Positions 42,750 to 52,071 are shown, counted from the stretch's first letter. The stretch: DNA of 64,000 nt from Chloroflexota bacterium (GCA_009838175.1 VXSB01000035.1:1-64000), one strand, 5' to 3'. The notes: generated by a model from the sequence alone, not told the origin. Numbers and translations: made by a program.

Positions 42750-42804
42750 GGTCCGAATCCGTCCTTCCTCTGCGTTCCGCTTACGCACAGTAGTCTATCG
42801 GCAA

Positions 42805-42841
42805 CGAGCATCCCCTGCGTCCTCGCTTCGCGAAGGGGAGG
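42805..42841. repeat. Partial family C repeat
   Basis: GCATCCCCTGCGTCCTCGCT followed by TCGCGAAGGGGAG, a shortened C unit between divergent genes. Confidence 0.7.
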
Positions 42842-42909
42842 AGAGATGGTGGCTACAATACCTAGGTGTAGGTAATTGAGAGAAAGCGAAGTGTAAATCG
42901 GAGCCAAAA

Positions 42910-43380
42910 ATGGCTGGTAAGACATCTGAAAAGTCGATGAGTTTCGAGGAGCGAGTAGCCGCGGCAAAGGCAGCAGGAAAGCCCCTGTTGCTAAGCGGTG
43001 GCAATCCGCAGATCGCGAAGGGTGATGGCGATGCACCGGTGCAGGCGTATATTGCGGCGATGCCGGAGTGGAAGCAGGGGATCGGGCGTTGGATCGATGA
43101 TCTGATCGTGCGGGAGGTGCCGCATGTGAAGAAGGCGGTGCGATGGAACTCGCCATTCTACGGAGTGGAGGGTAAGGGCTGGTTTGCAAGTATGCATGTT
43201 TTCACGCGGCATGTGAAGGTGACGTTTATGAACGGAGGTTCGTTGGACCCTATGCCGCCTTTGGTGGGCAAGAGCCCGGAAGAGCGGTGGGTGAACGTTC
43301 CGGAGGACGGCTGGGATGAGGAGCAGATGGCGGAGTGGGTACGGCAGTCGGCAACATTGCCGGGCTGGGATGGGTTTTGA
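42910..43380 (+). CDS. DUF1801 family protein
   Basis: A 156-residue protein with the DUF1801/YdhG-like pattern: VQAYIAAMPEWKQGIGRWID near 43, KKAVRWNSPFYGVEG near 75, and FTRHVKVTFMNG. Small soluble proteins of unknown function. Its first 40 residues are an extra low-complexity lead. Confidence 0.87.
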   Translation: MAGKTSEKSMSFEERVAAAKAAGKPLLLSGGNPQIAKGDGDAPVQAYIAAMPEWKQGIGRWIDDLIVREVPHVKKAVRWNSPFYGVEGKGWFASMHVFTRHVKVTFMNGGSLDPMPPLVGKSPEERWVNVPEDGWDEEQMAEWVRQSATLPGWDGF

Positions 43381-43440
43381 GGGGGATAGCGATCGTCAAT
43401 GTGTATGCTCACCGTAATCCGTTTGTAAAGGAGGGTTGCA

Positions 43441-43818
43441 ATGGCTTTGCAGTTGGATCACACGATTGTTCCGGCTTACGACAAAGTGAAGTCGGCAAAG
43501 TTGATCGCCCGGTTGTTCGGGCTGGAATACAACGGTACGTGGGGGCATTTCGCACCGGTCAAAGTGAACGACATCCTGACGCTCGATTTCGACGATTCGG
43601 ACGCCCCGCGGTCTAACCACTAAGCGTTTTTAGCTTCGGATGAGGAGTTCGATGCGGTGTTGCAACGCGTCAAGGACGAAGGTATGTCGTTTGGGAGCGG
43701 GCCGCGGTCACGCGCGGATGGCAAGATCAACTACTTGCACAATGGTCGAGGGTTTTATTTCGAGTGCGAGAATGGTCACGTTTGGGAGGTCATTACGCAC
43801 ACGTACGTGACGGATTGA
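43441..43818 (+). pseudogene. VOC/glyoxalase-family gene with an in-frame ochre stop
   Basis: A frame of 126 codons encodes a complete VOC-fold protein (LDHTIVPAYDKVKSAKLIA at the start, FYFECENGHVWEVITHTYV at the end). Codon 61 is TAA at 43621-43623, exactly where relatives have Tyr in an NHYAF-type motif (read SNH-stop-AFLAS). The downstream half stays in frame with no start and normal codons. AAGGAGG lies before the ATG. Either a recent nonsense mutation, a sequencing error or readthrough; no frameshift is present. Confidence 0.75.
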
Positions 43819-43825
43819 GGATTTT

Positions 43826-43935
43826 GATTCCCGCCTACACGGGAACGACGGGAAGAGCCGCTGAATGACGGGGTGTTGCGTGTCGTGCATACCCCTGCTC
43901 ACTTCGCTCGCGCCCCCTTTCGTGATGAAAGGGGA
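43826..43935. repeat. A-type and C repeats
   Basis: A-type TTCCCGCCTACACGGGAA (43826-43851) and C (43888-43935) in the gap before the RND transporter gene. Confidence 0.7.
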
Positions 43936-44053
43936 AGGGTGATGCCGCGTGTATTTAATATCGGACAGATTCGACGGTGGATTAAGTCCATAATTGGATA
44001 GGTGGGATTCGATAACTGAGTTTGACGGGGTTTCACGAGATGGAGTGTGAGAT

Positions 44054-46516
44054 TTGAACAATATGCTGGCCGGCTTCAGTTGGCTGGTCACGGTTCGGCC
44101 GTGGTTGACGCTGCTGGCATTGGTCTTGGTCACGTTCGTCCTTGGGTTTGGGACGAGTTTGCGAGCTCCTCCGCAGGAGACCGCCGAGGCACTCCCTAAG
44201 GGGAGCTCAATCACCAAGGCGCTTACGGCGATCGAAGAGAGCTTCGGGGATTCGGAGGTGAGAGTGGTTACGCTCCTCTTCCGCGGAGATGCGCTGACAC
44301 CGGATGGGCTTTCGCAGATGTCGGCGCTTCTGGGTCAGATCGCAAGCGACCGCCAAGTTTCCGGTCTGCTTTCGCCGGTGGATCCGATCTTCGGTCCGTC
44401 GATGCTCGTGCAAGCCATGTTGCAGGTGCCCAACTTCGATTCGGTTTCGCAAGCACAGATCGATGGTGTCCTAGGTGCGCCTCAAATCAGCGCGTTGCTG
44501 GATGCGACGACAGGGGTCGACGAGGACGGGACAAAGGTCGCCATCGCAAGTGTTCAGCTACAAAACACAGGCGATGACGCCGTAAAGGACATTGAGCGTC
44601 GAATCAACGACCTCGCAATTGCTAGCGAAGGACCGTTAGCGGTGAGCAGTATGTCGTTTGCGGTTATCGAGGACGAATACATTGAGGGCACGGAGACCGG
44701 AGTGGCGCCTTTGATAGGACTGGCGCTGCTCTTGATCGCGTTGCTGATCCTGTTATTCATGCGCACGATCTCAGATCTGGTGTTGACGCTCGTGGGGTTG
44801 TTCGTCTCGATTATCTGGATTACAGGCGCGGAGGGTTGGTTGGGTCCGAACGGTTTGGGAATTGTTGCTGCACCGAATCCACTGTCGTCGATGGTGCCGA
44901 TCATCATCATTGGTCTCACGGTCGACTATGCGATCCAAGCGGTCTCGCATTACCGCGAACAGCGACTTGCGGGTGAACCGGTAGAGGTGGCGGTCAGGGT
45001 GGGGTTGCGAAACGTTACTTTGCCGCTTGTGCTCGCAGCCGTGACGACGATAGTCAGTCTGCTGGCGGGACTTTTCTCGCCTATCGATATGGTCGGCGAT
45101 TTCGGCGTTGTCGGCGGTTTCGGCGTGGGTTTGGCTCTGATCGTGATGTTGACGCTGCTACCCGCAGGACGGACTATCTTGGATCGTCGGCGCGAGGCGC
45201 GTGGGAAGCTCAAGCCGCCTCGGCCCATCGCTACGGCGCTACCTGGAGTGGAGCGTTTGGCGGCGTGGTTAGGCAGGAGCCTTACGCGGAGACCGGCACC
45301 TTACATAATCGTGGTTGTCGCCGTCACGGTCGGTTTGGGATACGCGGCCACTGGACTCGATTCGGAGTACAGCATCCGTGATCTGTTGCCTCGCGGTGGG
45401 ACCGTGCTGACGGATTTGAATACGCTGGACACGGCTGTCGGCGGTTCGACGGAGATGGCGAGTGTGATCGTACAAGCTGAGGCTACCCAGACCCGGACTT
45501 TGCTGAACGTTCGGGAGTTCGAGGAGGCGTTCGACAATCCATCGCGTCGCCCAAGCGCGGCGGCTGGGCCAGTATTGGCTTCATACGAACTGCTTATCCG
45601 CGACTGGACTACAGACAGTGGCGAGCCTGGAGACAAGTACGATGCGGAGATCGCAAGTCGCTTCCAAGAAGCATCTGCCGGTATCGAAATCGATCCGGTT
45701 GAAATGCAGGCAATCCTCGACGCGATTGAGGCTCAGGACCCCGCTCTGTCTCGGGTTTTGGTCAATAACCCCAATGGAATCGACGCGATCCTCTTGCAAT
45801 TCCCGGCGTACACCGGCAATCCTGCGGCGACAAAACTCCTACAGGATGATATCGAGGCGCGATGGTTCGGGGAGGACGACACGATTACGGTTACTTCAGA
45901 GGCCGTGATCTCGTTCGCAGTTACCGATGCGATCCGAGACACACAGACGGAATCGATCGGAGCCACCGTCGCGGTGGCGTTGGGTGTGCTGGGCATATTT
46001 TTCTGGGTGACTGTCAGGCAGCCCGCATTGGCACTGATTGCAGTAGGGCCGACGGTGTTGGTGATGATTTCAGTGCTGGGGACGATGGCGCTGCTGGGGA
46101 TCCCCTATACGCTAGTCACCTCGATCATCACGGCATTGTCGATCGGCATCGGCGTCGACTACACGATCCACGTGATCCATCGCTACCGGGAAGAATACGC
46201 GCACGTACGTGATCCACAGACGGCAGCAGTCAGGACGCTCGCGACTACAGGTTCGGCCTTACTCGGTTCTGCGCTCACTACGGCGCTGGGCATTGGCGTG
46301 TTGATCGCCTCGCCAATGCTGGCAATGCAGCAGTTCGGAATCACGGCGGCAATCACTATCGCCTATTCGCTGATCGTTTCGATCTTGGTCGTGCCACCCG
46401 CCATGACGGTTTGGGGAGCGTACCAGAACATGCGGTTGCGCTCGATGGTGCGACTATGGGAAGAGGAGCTCGATCTGGAGATCGAGGCGGTTTACCGTCG
46501 CCACGAAGAGGACTGA
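44054..46516 (+). CDS. MMPL/RND-family transporter (HAE3-like)
   Basis: An 820-residue inner-membrane protein with two repeats of one helix, a large extracytoplasmic domain and a five-helix block (about 215-365 and 620-795). The sterol-sensing-type sequence IIIIGLTVDYAIQ and its repeat ALSIGIGVDYTIHV carry the conserved intramembrane Asp. HAE3 members export or traffic lipids and hydrophobic compounds such as hopanoids. Start taken as TTG at 44054; an ATG three codons on is equally possible. Confidence 0.88.
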   Translation: MNNMLAGFSWLVTVRPWLTLLALVLVTFVLGFGTSLRAPPQETAEALPKGSSITKALTAIEESFGDSEVRVVTLLFRGDALTPDGLSQMSALLGQIASDRQVSGLLSPVDPIFGPSMLVQAMLQVPNFDSVSQAQIDGVLGAPQISALLDATTGVDEDGTKVAIASVQLQNTGDDAVKDIERRINDLAIASEGPLAVSSMSFAVIEDEYIEGTETGVAPLIGLALLLIALLILLFMRTISDLVLTLVGLFVSIIWITGAEGWLGPNGLGIVAAPNPLSSMVPIIIIGLTVDYAIQAVSHYREQRLAGEPVEVAVRVGLRNVTLPLVLAAVTTIVSLLAGLFSPIDMVGDFGVVGGFGVGLALIVMLTLLPAGRTILDRRREARGKLKPPRPIATALPGVERLAAWLGRSLTRRPAPYIIVVVAVTVGLGYAATGLDSEYSIRDLLPRGGTVLTDLNTLDTAVGGSTEMASVIVQAEATQTRTLLNVREFEEAFDNPSRRPSAAAGPVLASYELLIRDWTTDSGEPGDKYDAEIASRFQEASAGIEIDPVEMQAILDAIEAQDPALSRVLVNNPNGIDAILLQFPAYTGNPAATKLLQDDIEARWFGEDDTITVTSEAVISFAVTDAIRDTQTESIGATVAVALGVLGIFFWVTVRQPALALIAVGPTVLVMISVLGTMALLGIPYTLVTSIITALSIGIGVDYTIHVIHRYREEYAHVRDPQTAAVRTLATTGSALLGSALTTALGIGVLIASPMLAMQQFGITAAITIAYSLIVSILVVPPAMTVWGAYQNMRLRSMVRLWEEELDLEIEAVYRRHEED

Positions 46517-46526
46517 TCGTCGGCGA

Positions 46527-46551
46527 GGCGACGGATGGTTTATCCGTCGCC
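46527..46551. terminator. Terminator-like hairpin between convergent genes
   Basis: Ten-base-pair stem GGCGACGGAT/ATCCGTCGCC with loop GGTTT, ten bases after the RND stop and before the end of the minus-strand membrane gene. Weak U-run. Confidence 0.55.
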
Positions 46552-46569
46552 TGACGGTTTTGATGGTGT

Positions 46570-47301
46570 TTAGCTAGAGGCGGCCTCTTCTGATAGGCCC
46601 TCGCTGCCTCGGTACATGCCGAGACCGACAATAAAGAGGCAGATGGATCCGATGAACAGCAAGATGTTAAAGATCATCAAGTAGACAACGGGTTCGTCGC
46701 CGGGCACGAACATCGCGGCGAGATAGGTGATCAACCCTGCCGCGCCCGACACCAGAAGAACATTCGCCCCGATCTTGAACGCGTTCATCGTTTGGATCAG
46801 TTTGCCGACCCCGTAGCCAACCAGCATTGTGGCGAACGGGTATATCGTGATAAACGCCAAGAAGACGGCCGTCAACGTGGTGTGTATGACGAGCGCGGTT
46901 TCCTCCAACAAAATCTGATCTTCGGATCCGGCTGCGGCGTTGCTTGCGCGTTGAATTAGGTGCGTGACAAAGTGACGCATGCCCAAGCCGATGATGTTGA
47001 TGCTCCACTCGATGATGGAGATGATGATCCCGAACTTGAGAAGAGTACCGCTCAGCCCTCCCAAACGCGTTGCCAGAGGGAAGAGCCCGTAAGCACCGAA
47101 CGATATCAGCAGCATCGCAAGAATTGACAGGAATACCATCGCGTGCGCTAATGTCGGCGCATCTGCGATCACTTCCAGCGCCGCAGGAAAGTCGGTCTGA
47201 TCCACGCCGTTTACAAGCGTGTTCCCGGGGTACAACAAGGAAGCTACGATCGAAAGCAGTATGCCAACCATCATTGCGATTCCGGCGTATTTGGTGGTCA
47301 C
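46570..47301 (-). CDS. Multi-helix membrane protein, DUF4386-like
   Basis: A 243-residue protein with about seven hydrophobic helices (first AGIAMMVGILLSIVASLLY) and no catalytic motif. Similarity to DUF4386 is tentative. It converges on the RND gene. A 12-bp inverted repeat lies about 100-150 bases upstream. Confidence 0.7.
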   Translation of the reverse strand: MTTKYAGIAMMVGILLSIVASLLYPGNTLVNGVDQTDFPAALEVIADAPTLAHAMVFLSILAMLLISFGAYGLFPLATRLGGLSGTLLKFGIIISIIEWSINIIGLGMRHFVTHLIQRASNAAAGSEDQILLEETALVIHTTLTAVFLAFITIYPFATMLVGYGVGKLIQTMNAFKIGANVLLVSGAAGLITYLAAMFVPGDEPVVYLMIFNILLFIGSICLFIVGLGMYRGSEGLSEEAASS

Positions 47302-47398
47302 GAAATCCTCCTATCTATCTTCCATGCACATACAGCACAGCTTGAACGTTTCATTCAGTGCGCCATTTGATACGGGAAGTTTAGCATTAGTGCCACAC

Positions 47399-47450
47399 AT
47401 TTGACATTTGAATGATTATTAAGCGCAGCATTTAGGGGCAAATGTCAAAT
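47399..47450. promoter_or_regulatory. Inverted repeat, possible operator
   Basis: ATTTGACATTTG (47399-47410) and its exact complement CAAATGTCAAAT (47439-47450), 28 bases apart, upstream of the membrane gene. The AT-rich setting suits a regulator site. Confidence 0.35.
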
Positions 47451-47506
47451 CGACTAAATGTCGCAGCCAAGCGGATTCGATCTAATGGCGTTGTTCGGAT
47501 GACGCA

Positions 47507-48334
47507 TCAATGCGACGAAACTTGCCCGCCGTCGATGTTGATGGATTGGCCGCTGATCCAGTGGCCTTCTTCGGAGCAGAGAAAGACGATGGTGCTGGCG
47601 ACGTCGGTTCCGGTGCCGGGACGGCCCATGGGGATGTTCGACTCCAGACGCTCCCAGTCTTCGCGCCCGCCGGGGGTGTTGTCTCGTTTGTTGTCCCAGC
47701 GTGAGGTGTCGATAACGCCGGGACAGACGGTGTTGACGTTGATGTTGTAGTGGCCGAGTTCTTTGGAGAGGCTGCCGGTGAGGCCTTGGAGGCTCATGTT
47801 GGCGACCACGTAGGCGGCGAAGTTGCGGGGTTGGATCTTGCCGGCGATGGACGAGACCATGATGATGCTTCCGCCGTTTCCTTGTCGGATCATCGCCTGC
47901 GCCGCCGTTTTGGATGCGTAGTAGGAGCCGTGGACCTTGATGTCGAGGACGCGGTGCCAGATGGTGTCGTCGAGTTCGACTACGGGGACGCGGTCTTCAG
48001 CCATGGCGAATGCAGCGTTGTTGACCAAGATGTCGACTGATCCTAGTTCGGCAACGGTCTTCTCGACGATGCCACGGGCCTGAGAGGGATCGCCCAAATC
48101 GGCGACGATGGTTAGAGCGCGTCGCCCAATGGCACGTATCTCGTCGGCGACGCTTTCAATGTCTCGCCAGCCCATAGCTTTTTCGTCATCGGGAAAGGTG
48201 TCGGGTGAGCGCCCGGTCCCGGTTACGGCGACGTCGGCACCGGCTTGTGCCAGAGCGAGTGCGGTGTCGCGACCGATGCCTCGGTAACGTCCTGCGCCAG
48301 TTACGATGGCGACTTTTCCTGAGAGGTCTGGCAT
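47507..48334 (-). CDS. SDR family protein with Tyr-x3-Asn in place of Tyr-x3-Lys
   Basis: A 275-residue short-chain dehydrogenase. The cofactor loop is TGAGRYRGIG and the Asn of NNAAFA is present. The active-site Ser lies in VSSIAG. The catalytic motif reads YVVAN, so the lysine needed for normal catalysis is asparagine (codon AAC). The protein is otherwise full length, so it may have altered activity rather than being broken. Confidence 0.85.
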   Translation of the reverse strand: MPDLSGKVAIVTGAGRYRGIGRDTALALAQAGADVAVTGTGRSPDTFPDDEKAMGWRDIESVADEIRAIGRRALTIVADLGDPSQARGIVEKTVAELGSVDILVNNAAFAMAEDRVPVVELDDTIWHRVLDIKVHGSYYASKTAAQAMIRQGNGGSIIMVSSIAGKIQPRNFAAYVVANMSLQGLTGSLSKELGHYNINVNTVCPGVIDTSRWDNKRDNTPGGREDWERLESNIPMGRPGTGTDVASTIVFLCSEEGHWISGQSINIDGGQVSSH

Positions 48335-48408
48335 GGCGGGTTCCTTTGGAGTACTCGCGAGTTAGTAGGTTGGTTACCGTACGTTAGCTTTCGGCGCGTA
48401 CTGTAAGG

Positions 48409-49113
48409 TTACGCTTCACAACACGCCGCTCGGCATCTGATTATCCCGTAAAGGCAGTTGATTTCGAAGCAGACGCGGCGGATTAATGATTCGTCGTCAT
48501 CTTCGTGATGGTCGCTGCCTGAAAAGTTTTCTATGCCTTCGTTGATTAAGAATGGGATGAGAATCCAAGACGCTACGGGGTCAGCCCACCACCAGGCGAG
48601 GAGGACGTTTAGGGCAAGGCCGATTAGGATCGCGAGGTCTTGGATGTCGCAAAAGAGGGTTTCCATGGCTTCGGCTCTGAGGGACCATGATTGCATGCGG
48701 ACGGCGATGCGCATTTTGGCGATGTAGAGCGCTGTCATAACGACGGCGCTGGCGACGATTATGGCGATCCCGAGGGGGCTGGGATCGGGTTGTGGCAGCC
48801 AGCCGAGGAGGTTCGCGGAGGAGTGGAGGGCGATGTAGACGGCTAGCAGGAGGAATGTCAATCCGAGGAGTTTTTGGGCTCTTTTTTCGGCTGATTCTTC
48901 GTTATGGTCGTCTTTGTTTGCTCGGAGGCGCCATACGAGGATGCCACCTGCTACGAGTTCGACGATGCTGTCGAGTCCGAATGCGAGGAGCGCGACGCTG
49001 CTCGATTGGAGGGTTGCCCAGAAAGCGATGGCGGCTTCGACCAGATTCCAAGCTAGGCCTATGATCACGAGGATGAGGGCGGATCGACGGAGGTTTTCGA
49101 GGACCTCGGACAT
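48409..49113 (-). CDS. Cation transporter-like membrane protein (CDF family-like)
   Basis: A 234-residue protein with about five to six helices. The metal-site patterns of cation diffusion facilitators are recognisable: AFGLDSIVELVAG near 53 and LRAEAMETLFCDIQD near 160. The cytoplasmic C-terminal domain is short and Cys-rich (CRAACCEA). I start at the ATG at 49113; the longer frame runs through an inverted repeat. Confidence 0.78.
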   Translation of the reverse strand: MSEVLENLRRSALILVIIGLAWNLVEAAIAFWATLQSSSVALLAFGLDSIVELVAGGILVWRLRANKDDHNEESAEKRAQKLLGLTFLLLAVYIALHSSANLLGWLPQPDPSPLGIAIIVASAVVMTALYIAKMRIAVRMQSWSLRAEAMETLFCDIQDLAILIGLALNVLLAWWWADPVASWILIPFLINEGIENFSGSDHHEDDDESLIRRVCFEINCLYGIIRCRAACCEA

Positions 49114-49181
49114 GGTTGGTAATTTTACGCAGGAGGTTTTTGCCGTGTTTTTGAGACGTTGTATATCCGCGATGATGCCGC

Positions 49182-49268
49182 TCATGCCGGAGTTTTGCCG
49201 CTCCCAGCGGCATGAGCGGCATGTTGAAGGGGAATCATGCCGCTGGGAGCGGCAAAACTCCGGCATGA
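49182..49268. repeat. Perfect 34-bp inverted repeat
   Basis: Left arm 49182-49215 and right arm 49235-49268 are exact complements across a 19-base loop. Each arm holds TTGCCGC/GCGGCAT heptamers like those at 33584-33808. It lies between two minus-strand genes, 70 bases upstream of the CDF gene. Confidence 0.9.
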
Positions 49269-49342
49269 TTAGTTTTTGAACAAGTTCAAAAAATTATCTG
49301 ATCCGAGACTGCGGGGATCTCGTATCGGGGTACGGGACAAGC

Positions 49343-50503
49343 TTAGTGATGGGCTGGGATCCAGCCGCGGTTTTGGCGCCAGTCAGGGGTGAGGTCGGAG
49401 AAGCGGTTGAGGGTTAGGCCGGAGATGTCGATGTCGGATTTGCCGTGGAGGACTAGGTCGCTGACTACTTTGCCAGTGGCGGGTGCGATTCCGAATCCGT
49501 GGGCGGAGGCGGTGACGATGATGTAGTTGCTGGGTGAGTCTGGGATGTCGATGATGGGCATGTAGTCCGGGGCCTGTTCGACGATTCCGGCCCAGCTTCG
49601 GATGACGGGGACATCGGCTACTGCCGGGAGGAGTTCGGCGAGGCGTCTGGCGATGTTTCTGATGAGGGGGGTGTTGGGCTTGGCGGGATCGGAGGTCAGG
49701 TCGACGTCTATCCACTCGTGGGCTCCGCCTCCGAAGAGCAGATTGCCTCTGGCGGCTTGTCGACCGTAGAGTCCGTTGCCGACGAGGGCGATGTCGAAGA
49801 GTGGGTCTAGGGGAGCGGTGGCGATTATCTCGACTCTTGCTGGTGCGACGGGGACGTGAACGCCAACCATGTCCGCGAGGAGTGCGGTCTGGGGGCCGGC
49901 TGCGGCGACTACGAAATCGGCGGCGATGTCGCCAACGGTCGTTTCGACAGAGGTTACCTTGTCGTCTTTAACGTTGATTCCAGTTACTGCAGTGTTCTGA
50001 TAGAGCCTGCCGCCGAGGTCTTGGAATGCCCATGCGAATGCTTGGACCGCGCGTTGGGGATTGGCGTGGCCGCCGTTTGCGAAGAAGAGCCCGCCGAGCG
50101 TCCGTCCGGATATTCCGGGTATCAATTCGCTGATCTGGGAAGGGTCGAGTTGTTCGACGCTGATGCCGTGTCGCTGGGCGTGGTCGCGTTCAGTGAAGAT
50201 GTCGCCCATCTCCTCTTCGGACACTGCGACTTGGATTCTGCCCTGATGAATGAACTCGGTGGGAAAGCCAAGTTCGTCGTCAAGGGTTGCCCATAACCTG
50301 ACGGATTCGACGGCGAGCGGTATAAGGGCGGGTTCGTCAGTGCGTTCGCTGATCATTCCGCCGTTTCGACCCGATGCCTCGCCGCCGACCATTCCTTTTT
50401 CGACGACTACGACGTCCTTACCGGCTTTGGCGAGGAAGTAGGCTGAGCTCAAGCCTGAAACGCCACCGCCGATAATGACTATTTCTGCTCTGTCTACGGG
50501 CAT
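49343..50503 (-). CDS. FAD-dependent amine oxidase, DAO family (OoxB/HcnC/sarcosine oxidase beta-like)
   Basis: A 386-residue flavoprotein. The N-terminal FAD loop is GGGVSGLSSAYFLAKAGKDV, with a substrate domain and the ending SAHGFGIAPATGKVVSDLV. It starts three bases after the stop of the alpha-like subunit gene, so the two form one complex that probably oxidises an N-methyl or opine-type amine. Confidence 0.87.
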   Translation of the reverse strand: MPVDRAEIVIIGGGVSGLSSAYFLAKAGKDVVVVEKGMVGGEASGRNGGMISERTDEPALIPLAVESVRLWATLDDELGFPTEFIHQGRIQVAVSEEEMGDIFTERDHAQRHGISVEQLDPSQISELIPGISGRTLGGLFFANGGHANPQRAVQAFAWAFQDLGGRLYQNTAVTGINVKDDKVTSVETTVGDIAADFVVAAAGPQTALLADMVGVHVPVAPARVEIIATAPLDPLFDIALVGNGLYGRQAARGNLLFGGGAHEWIDVDLTSDPAKPNTPLIRNIARRLAELLPAVADVPVIRSWAGIVEQAPDYMPIIDIPDSPSNYIIVTASAHGFGIAPATGKVVSDLVLHGKSDIDISGLTLNRFSDLTPDWRQNRGWIPAHH

Positions 50504-50506
50504 TCG

Positions 50507-52042
50507 CTATCCCAGCACTTTGTTGTTTGGGCTGAACCACTTGGGCCACTCGTTGCGTACATCTTCGGATTCGTCGTCGGGCCATATGACGTTAAGCGGC
50601 AGCGGGCGCAAAGGCGGGCGGTAGGTGCTCAAGGGCACGTCGGCAATGTCAGTGTTTGACTCCTCTGCGAGTAGCAGGGCGACTTGCTCGCGGCAGTTTC
50701 TGCCTTGGCATGTGCCCGTTCCGGCGCGTGTCAATCGCTTGACCTGGTTCGGGTTGACCGGGTTGTCTTTGAGTTGAGTTTGGAGGTTGCGACGGTTCAT
50801 CTGCTCCGATTCCCACTCGAGATAGCGTGGAGGTTCCAAGCCGATGATCTCGGAACGCGTTATCTCCTCGCACTGGCAGGCGAAGGTGTCCTGACCGGCG
50901 GCGTTGGCTAGTGAGTGGAGCCATTGTTTCCAGATCGTATGGACTTGTGTGGGCCCCCTTTGTCCTTCGGACATTTCCCCCTTTAACGGGGGAAACCCTT
51001 TGGTTGTAGCGCCTAGAGATTCCGCAGCGGCGATTCCGGCGATGCGGCCTTGATTGCGGGCGATGTCGGGATTGTGGACCATTGCTTCATGGAAGCCTGC
51101 GGCATCGCCAGCGACGAATACGCCATATACGCTGGTCCGCATCCGGTCATCGTGAGTCGGCACATAGCCGCCAAGTTCGGACTTGAAGGTGAGGTCGCAG
51201 TCGAGAAGGCTGAGGATTTCGATATTTGGGACGAGTCCGATGGCTAGGCAGACGGTGTCGGCTGTGATGACCTTTTCGGTGCCGGCAATAGGTTCAAGAT
51301 TGTCGTCGATTTCGACCAGCACTACAGATTGGATATCGCCGTTGTTACCGACTGCTTGCTTGACGGTATGGGAGGTGTAGAGTTCGGTGGCTTTGGATTG
51401 CAGGAGCGTCGCAAGAGTTTTCTCGCCGCGCATGGAGGGTGCAATGTCTACGATGGCGGCAACGTCGATGCCGTTATCGAGTGCCATTTTTGCGGTTTTG
51501 AGGCCGAGCAAGCCTCCACCGAGGATGACCATGCGTTGTGCGGAGAGTGCCTGATACCGGCTCATCAGCGAATGAGCGCCGTTGGCTCCCATCGCTCCAG
51601 CGAGGTCACAACCCGCGAATCCGAAGGACAGATCACGGGACCCGGTGGCGACGATGAGGCGGTCGTACTTCATCATCCAAGACCGTTCGTGGTCTGCTAG
51701 TCCGATCTGGGGGCCGTCGAGAAGCCTGCTGTTTTGGGAGTTGCGGAATGCGCCCCATACGCAGGTGCCGAGTTGGATGTCTACACCGGCTTCTTCAGCC
51801 TCGCTTATTGCTTCATATTGGGCTTCGTTGGTCGCGGCTACTCGCTCCATCATTAGCGCTCTGTCGCGAAGCACGTTATTGAACCTTTGACCGAAAAACA
51901 GAGGGACATTCAGTCCAGCCATGGAAGTCGGTACCGGGTTTTCGTCGATGAGGGTGACTGGAACACCGGCTTTGGCGGCTTCGATGGCGGCGGCCGTACC
52001 CGACACCCCCGCACCCACTACGACAAGTGGTCTGGATTCCAT
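50507..52042 (-). CDS. NAD(P)/FAD-dependent oxidoreductase with BFD-like [2Fe-2S] domain (OoxA/HcnB-like)
   Basis: A 511-residue alpha-type subunit. Two dinucleotide folds (VVGAGVSGTAAAIEAAKA near 7; VILGGGLLGLKTAKMA near 165) and a C-terminal iron-sulphur segment with CQCEEITRSEI and GTCQGRNC. The start is the ATG at 52042, with AAGGA seven bases ahead. About 18 residues near 346-363 are a translated family D repeat (50951-51000) placed in frame before the BFD domain. Paired with the DAO-type subunit downstream. Confidence 0.87.
   Translation of the reverse strand: MESRPLVVVGAGVSGTAAAIEAAKAGVPVTLIDENPVPTSMAGLNVPLFFGQRFNNVLRDRALMMERVAATNEAQYEAISEAEEAGVDIQLGTCVWGAFRNSQNSRLLDGPQIGLADHERSWMMKYDRLIVATGSRDLSFGFAGCDLAGAMGANGAHSLMSRYQALSAQRMVILGGGLLGLKTAKMALDNGIDVAAIVDIAPSMRGEKTLATLLQSKATELYTSHTVKQAVGNNGDIQSVVLVEIDDNLEPIAGTEKVITADTVCLAIGLVPNIEILSLLDCDLTFKSELGGYVPTHDDRMRTSVYGVFVAGDAAGFHEAMVHNPDIARNQGRIAGIAAAESLGATTKGFPPLKGEMSEGQRGPTQVHTIWKQWLHSLANAAGQDTFACQCEEITRSEIIGLEPPRYLEWESEQMNRRNLQTQLKDNPVNPNQVKRLTRAGTGTCQGRNCREQVALLLAEESNTDIADVPLSTYRPPLRPLPLNVIWPDDESEDVRNEWPKWFSPNNKVLG
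50951..51000. repeat. Family D repeat in frame inside a flavoprotein gene
   Basis: GGGCCCCCTTTGTCCTTCGG, then ACATTTCCCCCTTTAACGGG. It adds a Lys/Gly/Pro-rich peptide (GFPPLKGEMSEGQRG) in an interdomain region. Compare 117-163 and 1547-1590. Confidence 0.85.
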
Positions 52043-52071
52043 GTGAGGTCCTTTATGTTGTCCTCGACCGG

